From an uncultured Alistipes sp. (lineage in GTDB: Bacteria > Bacteroidota > Bacteroidia > Bacteroidales > Rikenellaceae), in assembly GCA_910576555.1 (NCBI GenBank), contig CAJTIY010000003.1, forward strand, positions 1-64,000: a DNA stretch of 64,000 nucleotides. Direction: 5' to 3'. Under the pieces are notes generated by a model. That model worked only from the letters and a program-made list of their open reading frames with translations. It was not told where the DNA came from and searched no databases. Made by a program: the position numbers and the translations under genes. How positions within the stretch are numbered: the first letter of the stretch is position 1; the number at the start of each line of letters is the position of its first letter. This document shows positions 17,205 to 25,847 of this stretch, piece by piece.

Positions 17205-17224
17205 CGAGATGTCTCGGATCGGAG

Positions 17225-17298
<74 letters not shown>

Positions 17299-17309
17299 GA
17301 TAGCGGTTG

Positions 17310-17340
17310 CAAAGATAACGCGAAATTTCGAAAATCCAAA
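17310..17340 (-). promoter_or_regulatory. promoter of tRNA-Ala
   Basis: Minus strand TTTG (17340-17337), 19 bases, TATCTTTG (17317-17310), an exact Bacteroidota consensus 12 bases before the tRNA. Confidence 0.8.
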
Positions 17341-17741
17341 AAGAGCGGGTGAAAAAACGCTTCGATTTTATGGTTCTGCGGTGAAAAACAGCTGCGACGG
17401 CTCTTGCGGCGGGCTCGATCGGCTGTGTATGCGGCTGGGCTCGCTGCGTTCGGCCGGTTCGGCCGGCTGTGTACGAGGCCCGGCCGGCTGCGTGTGCTGC
17501 GGTCAGCTCACAGCGTGTGTCCGGTCCGAACAGCTACGGCGATCGTGCGCTGCGCGTGTGCCGCCCGGCGAATCGCACGGATGGCGGAGGGCCAGCGGGC
17601 GCGGTCGTCGTCGTAACGGTTGCGCGGTGCGGAGGTCGGGGACGGGGCCGGGTGCGACCGGGGCCGACGATGTTTCACCCGCAGCGCAGCGGCGTCTGGC
17701 GCAGTCTGCTGCGGAATGCGGGTAGGGCCGGGCCGCAAACG
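17341..17741. other. gene-free GC-rich stretch
   Basis: No ORF here shows recognisable domains, and codon composition looks random. It contains degenerate repeats of GGCCGGCTG and CGGCTGTGTACG type (17450-17500). No promoter box was seen. Confidence 0.5.
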
Positions 17742-17769
17742 AAACAGGACGGCCCGAAGACCGTCCTGT
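17742..17769 (-). terminator. terminator of the PepSY-like gene
   Basis: Stem ACAGGACGG/CCGTCCTGT (17744-17752 with 17761-17769), followed on the minus strand by TTCGTTT, 20 bases past the stop codon. Confidence 0.7.
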
Positions 17770-17788
17770 CAGCCGAAGAAAGGGGCGA

Positions 17789-18226
17789 TTATTTCTTGTC
17801 CACGTTCTTGAAGTCGGCGTTCTTGTCGAAGTAGAGCAGCGTGCCGTTGGAGAGGCCCACCTTGTAACCGTCCTTCGTCATGGCCAGATGGCGGATCTGC
17901 GACTGGTTGTAGTGGTTGTTCACGTAGCTCTTGATCTTTACGGGAACGAGGTTGGCGGGAACGCTGCCGTTCTTCATGATGATCTCCGAGCAGTCGCCGC
18001 TACCGCCCTCGAACGACACCTGTGCGCCGCTGTTGAAGTAGACGGTGTACTTGTCCCACGAAGCCTCGCGGTCCATTTCGACGTTGCGCACGGTCTCGCG
18101 CGGGAAGTTCTTCTGTACGAACTCCTGCGAGTTCTTCGGCAGTTTGTCGAAATCGACCTTCTGGGGAGCTGCGCTCACGGTAACGGCAGCGGCTGCGAAC
18201 AGCATAAGGAACAACATTTTTTTCAT
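17789..18226 (-). CDS. secreted PepSY-like domain protein
   Basis: A 145-residue protein with a clear Sec signal peptide (MKKMLFLMLFAAAAVTVSAA, cleavage near residue 21). The mature part reads as two related beta-alpha units (LPKNSQEFVQKNFPRE then VNNHYNQSQIRHLA) of the PepSY-like/BLIP-like type common in Bacteroidota. Such proteins are periplasmic and of unknown function, possibly binding peptides or inhibiting enzymes. The start was placed at the signal peptide Met; upstream residues do not fit. It is a single gene with its own promoter and terminator. Confidence 0.75.
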   Translation of the reverse strand: MKKMLFLMLFAAAAVTVSAAPQKVDFDKLPKNSQEFVQKNFPRETVRNVEMDREASWDKYTVYFNSGAQVSFEGGSGDCSEIIMKNGSVPANLVPVKIKSYVNNHYNQSQIRHLAMTKDGYKVGLSNGTLLYFDKNADFKNVDKK

Positions 18227-18248
18227 AACAAAAAATTTAAAAGTGAAA

Positions 18249-18256
18249 CAAAGGTA
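18249..18256 (-). promoter_or_regulatory. promoter -7 box of the PepSY-like gene
   Basis: Minus strand TACCTTTG, 22 bases upstream of the start codon. A TTTG occurs upstream but only 12 bases away, closer than the usual 19-21. Confidence 0.5.
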
Positions 18257-18920
18257 CGTCGATGTCCGCAAAATGAATGCCATGCAGCTGCCGACTGCCG
18301 TGCGGCGGATCTATCGCTCTGAATCCCATCGGGGAGCGATTTCGGGCCTCGAGGTGCCTGTTCGTGCGTGTCGTCCGACGCGCGGGCGGAGGTTGTGGCG
18401 ATCGCCGGAAACGGCTGCCGGCGTACGGTCCCGTCCGGACCTGCGGGCGCAGCGTCGTGCGGTCCGGTGCGGTGTGTGACGGCCGAGCCGGTCGGGTGAT
18501 CCGTGGGCGATGAACTCCGCGGCGGATTCCGACCGCAGGGTGGAGGATGACAGGCGATGCCGACGGGGGAACTGGCAGGGAGCCGAGGCGGCAGAGGGTG
18601 CGACGAGGGGCAACGACGGGGCGTGCGACAGAGCGGGCAATGAACCGGCGGCGAGGTAGAGGCGACCGGAGACGGCGGCAGGGGAAGGCGATAGGAGAAG
18701 CGACGGCGGGAGCGTGCGAGGAAGGGGGGGGCGACGGCGGGAGCGTGCGAGGAAGGGGGGAGCGACGGTAGAAGTAGCAGTCCTCGGAGCGAGCGACGGG
18801 GGAGAGATCACGGGCGGAAAGGGCTTCGTCGCGGGAATGGGAACGGAAACGGAACGCACCGAACGTGCATGCGTTCCGGCTCGGGGCCGACCGCGAACGG
18901 GACGACGGGGCCGCGCGCGA
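18257..18920. other. gene-free GC-rich stretch
   Basis: About 660 bases with no supportable gene in any frame; the long ORFs are antisense shadows or pass through repeats. It contains the tandem repeat at 18699-18760. No promoter box was found. Confidence 0.5.
18699..18760 (+). repeat. 31-bp tandem repeat, two copies plus a stub
   Basis: GCGACGGCGGGAGCGTGCG followed by AGGAAGGGGGG occurs twice head to tail with a period of 31 bases; a third copy starts (GCGACGG) and decays. It lies in a gene-free stretch. Confidence 0.75.
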
Positions 18921-18953
18921 AAAAGGGTGTCCGATCGAAGACCGGACACCCTT
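18921..18953 (-). terminator. terminator of korAB
   Basis: Stem AAGGGTGTCCG/CGGACACCCTT (18923-18953), followed on the minus strand by TT and TCGCG. It is 38 bases past the korB stop codon. Confidence 0.75.
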
Positions 18954-18991
18954 GGCGAATGAGCGAATGCACGCGTCCGCCTGCGGGCGGG

Positions 18992-20023
18992 TTACTCCAC
19001 CTCCCACGTGGCGCCCGAGCGGAGCAGGTCGTCGACGCAACGGATCTTGCTCGCGGCCTTCACCTCCTCGACCTGACGCTCCACGGCGAGGTCGTAGACG
19101 GCATCGTCCTCCACGGCGCGTATCACGCCCAGCGCCACCGGATAGTCGGGATATTTCATCGCGGCGAGCATCATGTGCAGCGTCGTGTCGCGCTCGTGGG
19201 CGTCGTGCGTGAGCACGTCGTCGAGCGTATAGCCCTCCTCGCCCACGGTCACCACCTTGAGCTTCATGTTTTCGAAGACGAGACCCTTCTCCTTGTTCGC
19301 ACCGAACAGCATCTTCTCGCCGTGGCGGAGCGTGATCGTCCGCTCGGCGCGCGTGGCCTTGCCGGCCGCGAAGGCGGCGTGGGTCTTGTTGTTGAAGATC
19401 ACGCAGTTCTGCATCATCTCCACTACCGACATGCCCTTGTGCAGGGCGGCGGCCACGAGGCACTCCTTCGACAGCACCACCTCCATGTCGATCGAACGGG
19501 CGAAGAACGTGCCTTTGGCGCCGATCACCAGTTCGCCCGGGTTGAAGGGCTTCTCCACGGTGCCGTAGGGCGATGTCTTGGTGATCTTGCCCAGCTTCGA
19601 CGTGGGCGAGTACTGGCCCTTCGTCAGGCCGTAGATCTCGTTGTTGAAGAGGACGACGTTGAGGTCGACGTTGCGGCGAATGGCGTGGATGAAGTGGTTG
19701 CCGCCGATAGCCAGCGAGTCGCCGTCGCCGGTCGTGACCCAGACGTTCAGGCGGGGGTTGGCCGTCTTGACGCCCGTCGCTACGGCATTGGCGCGTCCGT
19801 GCACGGAGTGGAATCCGAAGGTCTTCATGTAGTAGATGAAGCGCGACGAGCAGCCGATGCCCGAGACGAACGTGAAGAGGTTGTGGGGCGTGTCGGTACG
19901 ATCGGCGATCTCGGGCAGCGCGCGCTGTACGGCGTTGAGGATGCCGTGGTCGCCGCAGCCGGGGCACCAGCGCACCTCCTGATCGCTCTTGAAATCCGCG
20001 GGGGTGTATTTGTAGTCTGCCAT
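18992..20023 (-). CDS. korB: 2-oxoglutarate:ferredoxin oxidoreductase, beta subunit
   Basis: A 343-residue thiamine-diphosphate subunit of an oxygen-sensitive 2-oxoacid:ferredoxin oxidoreductase. RWCPGCGDHGILNA holds the CxxC that helps bind the cluster; GDGDSLAIGGNH with later NNEIYGLTKGQYSPTS is the thiamine diphosphate/Mg site and the typical KorB stretch. The enzyme turns 2-oxoglutarate and CoA into succinyl-CoA, CO2 and reduced ferredoxin, or runs in reverse in anaerobes. It starts 4 bases after korA ends, forming a two-gene operon. Other 2-oxoacids cannot be excluded from sequence. Confidence 0.95.
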   Translation of the reverse strand: MADYKYTPADFKSDQEVRWCPGCGDHGILNAVQRALPEIADRTDTPHNLFTFVSGIGCSSRFIYYMKTFGFHSVHGRANAVATGVKTANPRLNVWVTTGDGDSLAIGGNHFIHAIRRNVDLNVVLFNNEIYGLTKGQYSPTSKLGKITKTSPYGTVEKPFNPGELVIGAKGTFFARSIDMEVVLSKECLVAAALHKGMSVVEMMQNCVIFNNKTHAAFAAGKATRAERTITLRHGEKMLFGANKEKGLVFENMKLKVVTVGEEGYTLDDVLTHDAHERDTTLHMMLAAMKYPDYPVALGVIRAVEDDAVYDLAVERQVEEVKAASKIRCVDDLLRSGATWEVE

Positions 20024-20027
20024 CTCT

Positions 20028-21875
20028 TTATTCAGCTAATAAGGTGTTGAATTTCTCTTTGAGTTCGACCACCGTGAAGGGAAGACCCTCGCACTTGTTG
20101 AACTGCTCGTAGCGGAATTCCTGCAGCTGCTGGCGCAGGTAGCCCGCGAACTGACCTTCGTTGAGCTCGCAGACGACGATCCGGCGGAACTTCGAGAAGA
20201 TCTCCGCCACGCCCTTCGGCAGCGGGCAGATGTAATTGAAGTGGCAGAGCGACACCCGCTTGCCTTCGCTGCGCATCTCGTCGACCGCGGTCTGCAGGTT
20301 GCCCCGCGTGCCGCCCCAGCCGACGACCAGCAGGTCGCCCTCCGCATCGCCGTGAACGGGCTGCGCCGGGATGTAGCCGGCGATCCGGGCCACCTTCTCG
20401 GCGCGCGTGCGCACCATCTTCTGGTGGTTGGCCGGATCGTGCGAGATCGAACCCTTCAGGCTGTCCTTCTCCAGACCGCCCACGCGGTGCTCCAGCCCCG
20501 TCTTGCCGGGGAAGGCCCAGCCGCGGGCCAGCTTCTCGTTGCGGGCGTAGGGCATGAAGCCGCCCTCGGGCGCTTCGTCGACGATCGGCGGGCAGATCGA
20601 CGGGTAGTCCTTCATCTCGGGGATGCGCCACGGCTGCGAGCCGTTGGCGATGAAGCCGTCGGTGAGCAGCACCACGGGGGTCATGTGCTCCATCGCGATG
20701 CGGCCCGCCTCGAAGGCGTAGTGGAAGCAGTCGCTCGGCGACGAGGCGGCCACGACCGCCACCGGGCACTCGCCGTTGCGGCCGTAGAGGGCCTGCTGCA
20801 GGTCGCTCTGCTCGGTCTTGGTCGGAAGTCCCGTCGAAGGACCGCCGCGCTGCACGTCGACGACCACGAGCGGCAGCTCGGTCATCACGGCCAGACCCAG
20901 CGCCTCGCTCTTGAGCGAGAGTCCCGGGCCCGAGGTGGTCGTCACGGCGAAGTTGCCGGCGAAGGAGGCGCCGATGGCCGTGCAGATGCCGGCGATCTCG
21001 TCCTCGGCCTGCACGGTCTTCACGCCGAGGTCCTTGCGCTTGGCCAGCTCCTCGAGGATCACCGTGGCGGGCGTGATGGGGTAGGAGCCGCAGAAGAGCG
21101 GCAGCCCCGCCTTCTCGGCGGCGGCGCACAGACCCCATGCCGTGGCGATGTTGCCCGAGATGGAGCGGTAGGTGCCCTTTTCGAGCGGCGCCGGAGCCAC
21201 GGTGTAGTTGTTGGCGAACTGGTGCGTGTTGGCCGCATAGTCGTATCCGGCTTTGATCGCCAGCTTGTTGGCTGTGGCCACGGCGGGATTCTTCTTGCCG
21301 AATTTCGCGTCGATGTATTTGTGGGCGTAGGCTTCGGGACGGTCGAAGAGCCAGAAGCAGATGCCCAGTGCGAACATGTTCTTGCACTTGACCACGGTCT
21401 TGTTGTCGAGTCCCGTCTCCTTGAGTGCTTCGCGCGTCATGGACGTGATGTCGGGCGCCACGAGGTTGTACCCCTCCAGACCGAGCTCGGCGATGGGGTC
21501 GAGCGTGGCGAAGCCCGCCTTTTTGAGGTGCTCCTCGGTGATCGAGTCGCCGTCGATGATCACCGTGGCGTCGGGCTTGAGCCATTTGCGGTTGGCCTTG
21601 AGTGCCGCGGGGTTCATCGCCACCAGCACGTCGCAGTAGTCGCCGGGGTTGAGTTCGCGGTGATCGCCGAAATGTACCTGAAATCCCGAAACGCCCGCGA
21701 CGGTGCCCTGCGGGGCCCGGATTTCGGCGGGATAGTCCGGGAAGGTGGAGATGCCGTTTCCCAACAGCGCCGACGTGTCGGAAAAGAGCGTGCCCGTGAG
21801 CTGCATGCCGTCGCCCGAGTCGCCCGAGAAGCGGATCACGACGTCCTGCAGTTCGCGTACATTGGTTTTGTCCAT
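20028..21875 (-). CDS. korA: 2-oxoglutarate:ferredoxin oxidoreductase, gamma-alpha fusion subunit
   Basis: A 615-residue subunit. The N-terminal about 190 residues are the gamma domain (FSGDSGDGMQLTGTLFSDTSA). The rest is the alpha (pyrimidine-binding) domain with YPITPATVILEELAKRKDLG and TSGPGLSLKSEALGLAVMTE. The gamma-alpha fusion is the usual form of KorA in Bacteroidota. With KorB it forms the cytoplasmic enzyme that links the incomplete TCA cycle to ferredoxin. It is the first gene of the operon, 44 bases after a TATATTTG promoter box. Confidence 0.95.
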   Translation of the reverse strand: MDKTNVRELQDVVIRFSGDSGDGMQLTGTLFSDTSALLGNGISTFPDYPAEIRAPQGTVAGVSGFQVHFGDHRELNPGDYCDVLVAMNPAALKANRKWLKPDATVIIDGDSITEEHLKKAGFATLDPIAELGLEGYNLVAPDITSMTREALKETGLDNKTVVKCKNMFALGICFWLFDRPEAYAHKYIDAKFGKKNPAVATANKLAIKAGYDYAANTHQFANNYTVAPAPLEKGTYRSISGNIATAWGLCAAAEKAGLPLFCGSYPITPATVILEELAKRKDLGVKTVQAEDEIAGICTAIGASFAGNFAVTTTSGPGLSLKSEALGLAVMTELPLVVVDVQRGGPSTGLPTKTEQSDLQQALYGRNGECPVAVVAASSPSDCFHYAFEAGRIAMEHMTPVVLLTDGFIANGSQPWRIPEMKDYPSICPPIVDEAPEGGFMPYARNEKLARGWAFPGKTGLEHRVGGLEKDSLKGSISHDPANHQKMVRTRAEKVARIAGYIPAQPVHGDAEGDLLVVGWGGTRGNLQTAVDEMRSEGKRVSLCHFNYICPLPKGVAEIFSKFRRIVVCELNEGQFAGYLRQQLQEFRYEQFNKCEGLPFTVVELKEKFNTLLAE

Positions 21876-21919
21876 GACAGAATGATTTGGTTAGGTTAGT
21901 TTGTGATGAACGATCATAC

Positions 21920-21927
21920 AAATATAG
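21920..21927 (-). promoter_or_regulatory. promoter -7 box of korAB
   Basis: Minus strand TATATTTG in an AT-rich stretch, 44 bases upstream of korA. No exact TTTG was found at the usual -33 distance. Confidence 0.55.
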
Positions 21928-22087
21928 AAATTTATTGTTAGATTGTTCACACTGCGGCGTTTTTTTGACGGATCGTCGCTTTTTCCGCCGCTGCGGTTAC
22001 CGATCGGAAGCGCATGCGGCGGCACGGATGCTCCGCCCCCCCCCGGACGATTTCCCGTCGCGGGCCGGTCTCGCGCCGTCCGATCCG

Positions 22088-22119
22088 TTTGGAAAAACGG
22101 ATAATTTGTCTTATATTTG
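22088..22119 (+). promoter_or_regulatory. promoter of the C10 protease operon
   Basis: TTTG (22088-22091), 20 bases, TATATTTG (22112-22119). Exact consensus, 29 bases before the start codon. Confidence 0.75.
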
Positions 22120-22148
22120 GCATGACGCCCATTTTATCGTTTCGTGCT

Positions 22149-23684
22149 ATGAAAAAACATCTTTTCTTCGGATGGCTTGCCGCCGTCCTGTACTTGCTCT
22201 CTTCCTGTGCGAAGGAGGAAGCGGTGATTCCGGACGGGCCGCCGGTTTTGCCGGTTGCGGAGGATGCGCTTCGGATCGATCCTCATGCCACGCATCTGAC
22301 GGCCGATGATGCCGCGCAGGTATCGCAACTCTTCATGCGCCGCGAAGGCCCCTCGCCTGCGACGCGTGCCGCATTCGAATCCAAGACGATCGAAAACACG
22401 TTCCCGATCCGCAGCGCCGACGGCGCCGTGGCGGCCTATGCGGTCAATTATCGGGAGGGCGGATTCGGCATCGTGAGCGCCACGAAGAAGTTCGCGCCGA
22501 TTCTGGCCTTTTCCGAGTCGGGGCATCTTACGCCCGAAGCGCTCGAGGGCAACGGCATCGCGTTCTGGACCTCCTGCATGACAGCCGATATCGTCCGGGC
22601 GGAGGCGTCGCTCGCGGAGGATTCGCCCGAGTATGCCGATACGCGGGCGCTGTGGCGCGATTACGAGCGCTCCGAATATGTTTCGGCATCGGCTGCTGCG
22701 AATTATCCACGAGACGCTTATTATTGGTCCCTGCAGCTGCGCAACGAGTTTATGAACAAGAGCTGGATATGCCGTAACGATGTTTCGGGGTTTAAATCTG
22801 CCGTTTCGGCATATGGCACGAGTGTCGGATCCGACTTGGATGCACGGGTCGCGGAAAAGGAGCGTCTTCTCAAGATCGCGTATGCAGGGGCCAATGTCCC
22901 GTCCGCTTTCGTCTGGGGCGAAGGAAAGAGCGGTGAGTCCGAGACCAAAATAATGCCGATCGTCGGGACTTACTGGCATCAGAGGTATCCGTATAATAAA
23001 GAAAACGAACCTGCTGATGCCCCTGAAGAGCAGAAATATCTTGCTGGATGCGTTACGATTGCGGTTTCGCAGATCATGAACTACCACCGTCATCCGGCGA
23101 CCGTCAGCGGGGTGCCGATCGACTGGACCCTCACGCAGGAAAAGTTCGCTTCGACGGAAAATCCCGAAATTCCGAAGTTGATACGTCTCGTCAACATCGG
23201 CGTGAAAACCGAAAACGGGCCTTTCGGATCGTCGTCGAATATCGTCTATGCCCGGGACTTTTTACGACAGAACGGGTATGCCGTCACCCAATATGCTTCC
23301 GACTTCGCGTCGGTCGTCGAAAGCGAGATCAGGGCGAACCGTCCGGTCTATATGCGCGGAGTGCAACCGGAGGCTTCGGCCGGCCATGCTTGGATTTGCG
23401 ACGGTTTTTATTCCTGCGTCAATCACTACGCGATCGATTCGTATACGATTTCACAAACACAGAAAGAAAATTTTACGACCACTCCCTACAATCGCGAACT
23501 TGCGGGTATGCGATCGATGCAGGGAAATATCTTCTACCACATGAATTGGGGGTGGAAGAAGCCGTACGTGGATGAAACCGATCCGTCGACTTTGCATCGA
23601 AATTCGGTCGGCTGGTATCGTGCCTTCTCGGATGTCAATGAGAATTCCGGAATGCAAATTTTAAAGATAATACCTAAAAAATAA
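22149..23684 (+). CDS. C10 family (streptopain-like) cysteine protease, lipoprotein
   Basis: A 511-residue surface or periplasmic protease. A lipoprotein signal ends at LSSC with Cys20. A propeptide of about 180 residues follows. The catalytic core has Gln278 in GTYWHQRYPYN, nucleophile Cys301 in LAGCVTIAVSQIMNYH and catalytic His413 in AGHAWICDGF; a WGW motif (MNWGWKK) follows. These match C10 peptidases such as streptopain and the Bacteroides fragilis Bfp enzymes, made as zymogens and activated by propeptide removal. The chosen start gives the lipobox and fits the promoter 29 bases upstream. It is followed 8 bases later by a small lipoprotein gene. Host proteins or other proteases are plausible substrates; none can be named. 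Confidence 0.92.
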   Translation: MKKHLFFGWLAAVLYLLSSCAKEEAVIPDGPPVLPVAEDALRIDPHATHLTADDAAQVSQLFMRREGPSPATRAAFESKTIENTFPIRSADGAVAAYAVNYREGGFGIVSATKKFAPILAFSESGHLTPEALEGNGIAFWTSCMTADIVRAEASLAEDSPEYADTRALWRDYERSEYVSASAAANYPRDAYYWSLQLRNEFMNKSWICRNDVSGFKSAVSAYGTSVGSDLDARVAEKERLLKIAYAGANVPSAFVWGEGKSGESETKIMPIVGTYWHQRYPYNKENEPADAPEEQKYLAGCVTIAVSQIMNYHRHPATVSGVPIDWTLTQEKFASTENPEIPKLIRLVNIGVKTENGPFGSSSNIVYARDFLRQNGYAVTQYASDFASVVESEIRANRPVYMRGVQPEASAGHAWICDGFYSCVNHYAIDSYTISQTQKENFTTTPYNRELAGMRSMQGNIFYHMNWGWKKPYVDETDPSTLHRNSVGWYRAFSDVNENSGMQILKIIPKK

Positions 23685-23692
23685 TATGCGCC

Positions 23693-24253
23693 ATGAAACA
23701 TATTCTCTCTTTTTTGCAGTTGGGAATCCTCTTGTCGCTGGTCTCCTGCGACGAAAAAGCGGGGCCGGAGTTCGGCGAAGACAATACCCCTGCTTATGAT
23801 GTCAATATCGTAACCGTCGTTTTCACGGACGAGACGGGCACTCCGCTCTCGGGATTGGATTTGCCCGTCATCGGCGGGAAGACGAGTGGACCGCTCGAGT
23901 TGTCGGCCTATACGATGGAACGGTGGCTCAACGACGAGCCCATTCCCCATTACGAGATGGATTACACACGTATCTTATTGACGCAGAACAGCCCGAAACT
24001 CTCGTTCGATGCCGGTCCGCAGATGCGGGTGATCGGTTTCTTGGATCGGTACCATATATTTCGGTTCACCTTCTCCTGTCCGGCCATTTACGGCAATGAC
24101 GAGGCGCACACGTTCGTTATGGGAAAGGCGGGCCGCATGCTCGGGTACGATGATTTCTGGGACTGGATACGTTACGACGGCGAGACGATCGCAACCGATT
24201 TGAAAGGCTACGAAGATCCGCGCGTGCCGTTGAAGATCGCGGTGAAGCGCTGA
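23693..24253 (+). CDS. small lipoprotein co-transcribed with the C10 protease
   Basis: A 186-residue protein with a lipoprotein signal (LLSLVSCDEK, Cys19). The mature part is predicted mostly beta strands (VNIVTVVFTDETGTPL, HIFRFTFSCPAIYG). I do not recognise a family. It starts 8 bases after the C10 protease stop and shares its terminator, so the two are made together. In B. fragilis and streptococci, C10 proteases are paired with a propeptide-like inhibitor encoded next door; a similar role, or substrate binding, is possible here, but no propeptide similarity is visible by eye. Confidence 0.6.
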   Translation: MKHILSFLQLGILLSLVSCDEKAGPEFGEDNTPAYDVNIVTVVFTDETGTPLSGLDLPVIGGKTSGPLELSAYTMERWLNDEPIPHYEMDYTRILLTQNSPKLSFDAGPQMRVIGFLDRYHIFRFTFSCPAIYGNDEAHTFVMGKAGRMLGYDDFWDWIRYDGETIATDLKGYEDPRVPLKIAVKR

Positions 24254-24270
24254 CGAACGCGCCGATATGG

Positions 24271-24305
24271 GCCGCCCTCCGAATCCGATTCGGAGGGCGG
24301 TTCCG
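24271..24305 (+). terminator. terminator of the C10 protease operon
   Basis: Stem CCGCCCTCCGAAT/ATTCGGAGGGCGG with a 3-base loop, then TTCCGTTTT, 18 bases after the lipoprotein stop. Confidence 0.85.
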
Positions 24306-24336
24306 TTTTGCGGGGCAAGGGGCAGTAAGCCTCCTG

Positions 24337-25008
24337 CTATCGGATGGAGTTCATGCGGATGCTCGCCTTGACCAGCGCGATGGCGCGGATGCGCCCCACC
24401 TCGATCTCCTTGTCGGCGTGGTGGGGGTTCTGGCTCACGAGCTTCACGTAGCCCGTGCGCTCCGATTTCTGGATGTACTTCACCGTGACGTACTCCTCGC
24501 CGTCGATGTCGATCGAGAGCAGGTACATGTCGCCCCAGAAGACGTCGTCGAGGTCGCGCAACTGCTTGTAGAGCACGATATCGCCGCTCTTGAGCAGCGG
24601 GTACATCGAGTCGCCGACGACGTAGATCGCGCCGTCGCATTTCGGCAGGTTGGGGATGTGGATGAAGTTGACGGGCTTGGCGTGGGCCTGATCGGCGAAC
24701 AGCGGTACGAGCCCCGCCGTGCCTTCGATCGAATAGAGCGGGACGCTCTGCAGCGGCAGCGAGTTGTCCGTGCGGTGCATGTAGGCCGTCAGGTCGGGGT
24801 CGGCGTTGAACATGGCGCCGCGCCCCGTTTCGAGCCACTCGGGATTGACATTCAAATCCTGAACCAGTATGTTGCGGTTGCGCGACGAGAGCCCAGTCTT
24901 GCCCGTTTCGATCATCGAGAGCGCCGCTTTTCCGATTCCAAGTCGTTGAGATAGCTGCTCTTGCGTCATGCCGAGCTGCTTGCGTATCAGTTTCACCCGT
25001 TCGTTCAT
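24337..25008 (-). CDS. S24 (LexA/CI-like) self-cleaving repressor
   Basis: A 223-residue phage-type repressor. Residues 3-60 form an XRE helix-turn-helix (MTQEQLSQRLGIGKAALSMI). The C-terminal half is an S24 peptidase: Ser134 in VGDSMYPLLKSGD and Lys177 in EEYVTVKYIQ are the catalytic pair, and Ala98-Gly99 in EGTAGLVPL is a plausible self-cleavage bond. Such repressors hold lysogeny or stress genes off until RecA filaments trigger cleavage. It is divergent from the unknown gene and terminase at 25111-27257, from which two promoter boxes (25046, 25077) separate it, so it probably controls them. Confidence 0.85.
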   Translation of the reverse strand: MNERVKLIRKQLGMTQEQLSQRLGIGKAALSMIETGKTGLSSRNRNILVQDLNVNPEWLETGRGAMFNADPDLTAYMHRTDNSLPLQSVPLYSIEGTAGLVPLFADQAHAKPVNFIHIPNLPKCDGAIYVVGDSMYPLLKSGDIVLYKQLRDLDDVFWGDMYLLSIDIDGEEYVTVKYIQKSERTGYVKLVSQNPHHADKEIEVGRIRAIALVKASIRMNSIR

Positions 25009-25045
25009 AAATTGTCTATCGGAAAATTTTATAAATAAATTATTG

Positions 25046-25084
25046 TATTTTTGCAGTCAAAAGTCAAAAATTGAACTATCTTTG
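25046..25084 (+). promoter_or_regulatory. divergent control region of the phage-like module
   Basis: Two plus-strand -7 boxes, TATTTTTG (25046-25053) and TATCTTTG (25077-25084), lie in the only AT-rich stretch between the repressor and the unknown gene. AGTCAAAA and TTGAACT elements nearby could be repressor sites, but no clear palindrome was found. Confidence 0.5.
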
Positions 25085-25110
25085 TCCTGCAAAGTTAAGC
25101 AATTTATTCC

Positions 25111-25584
25111 ATGTCGCAAAGAAAAAACGATATTCCGCCCGCTCTTCGGGCGATGAAAGCAGCAGTTGCCGGATCCGGAGCGTCATTCGACGGTGCGGCG
25201 GCGTACGGCCGGGATGCCGCTGTCCCCCGCGAAGCGGTGCGCAGACGCGATCGTCACGTCGGGGCGGCGGTCCCCGAGTCCGGCCCGACGGACCCGATCT
25301 ATCCGGTATCCGACGAACTCTATGCGGCGCTGTTCGTCCGGCTCGCGGAGGCGATCGACGCGCGGAGTTATTTTTCGGGGACGATCGCCTTCCGCTACGG
25401 TGCCGCGGAGTGCCGCTTCACCGCTTCGCTGATCGTCTATCGCGCACGGTGCTCGCTGCCCGAAGGCGAGGCCGAAACCCTCGTCGACCTCGTACCCGTC
25501 TGGTGGGAGCTCCACACGACCGTCGGCGGCGAGGAGCGGCTCAACGACTTTTCGTTCGCGGAGCTGCGCCGGCGCATCGGCTGA
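25111..25584 (+). CDS. unknown protein of the phage-like module
   Basis: A 157-residue protein that I do not recognise. The first about 60 residues are Ala/Arg/Gly-rich and possibly disordered. Residues about 62-157 look folded (YPVSDELYAALFVRLAEAID, then GTIAFRYGAAECRFTASLIVY and LVPVWWELHT), with a helix followed by strands. It lies 27 bases after a promoter box, between an S24 repressor and a terminase. A DNA-binding or packaging partner role is only a guess. Confidence 0.55.
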   Translation: MSQRKNDIPPALRAMKAAVAGSGASFDGAAAYGRDAAVPREAVRRRDRHVGAAVPESGPTDPIYPVSDELYAALFVRLAEAIDARSYFSGTIAFRYGAAECRFTASLIVYRARCSLPEGEAETLVDLVPVWWELHTTVGGEERLNDFSFAELRRRIG

Positions 25585-25726
25585 CCGGCTGCTCGTCTCC
25601 GATTCCGATCCGGCCCTTCTACGGGCGCGGCGCCGCCCGCCGGATCTTCCGTCGCCGCTTTCGAGGCGGCATGCGGAACCTCCCGCCGTCGCGCCGGGCA
25701 TGGGTTCCGCTTTTTTTCGTGCCGCG

Positions 25727-25778
25727 ATGCCGCCGGGAAGCCGCCGTCCCCTTCGGGACGCTCTCTTTCCGGCGGCAT
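25727..25778. repeat. 14-bp inverted repeat before the terminase gene
   Basis: ATGCCGCCGGGAAG (25727-25740) and CTTTCCGGCGGCAT (25765-25778) pair with one mismatch around a 24-base centre. There is no T run next to it, so it may be an RNA hairpin or a DNA site. It lies in the 263-base gap before the terminase gene, which otherwise holds nothing I recognise. Confidence 0.5.
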
Positions 25779-25847
25779 TCGGGGCCCTTTTTGCCGTTCG
25801 GTCCGCATGCGGCACGGACGATCGTTCACCCAAAACAACTTCACGCC

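Noticed and set aside
18699..18760. CRISPR-like repeat
   Set aside because: Direct tandem copies without spacers and no cas genes in the window.
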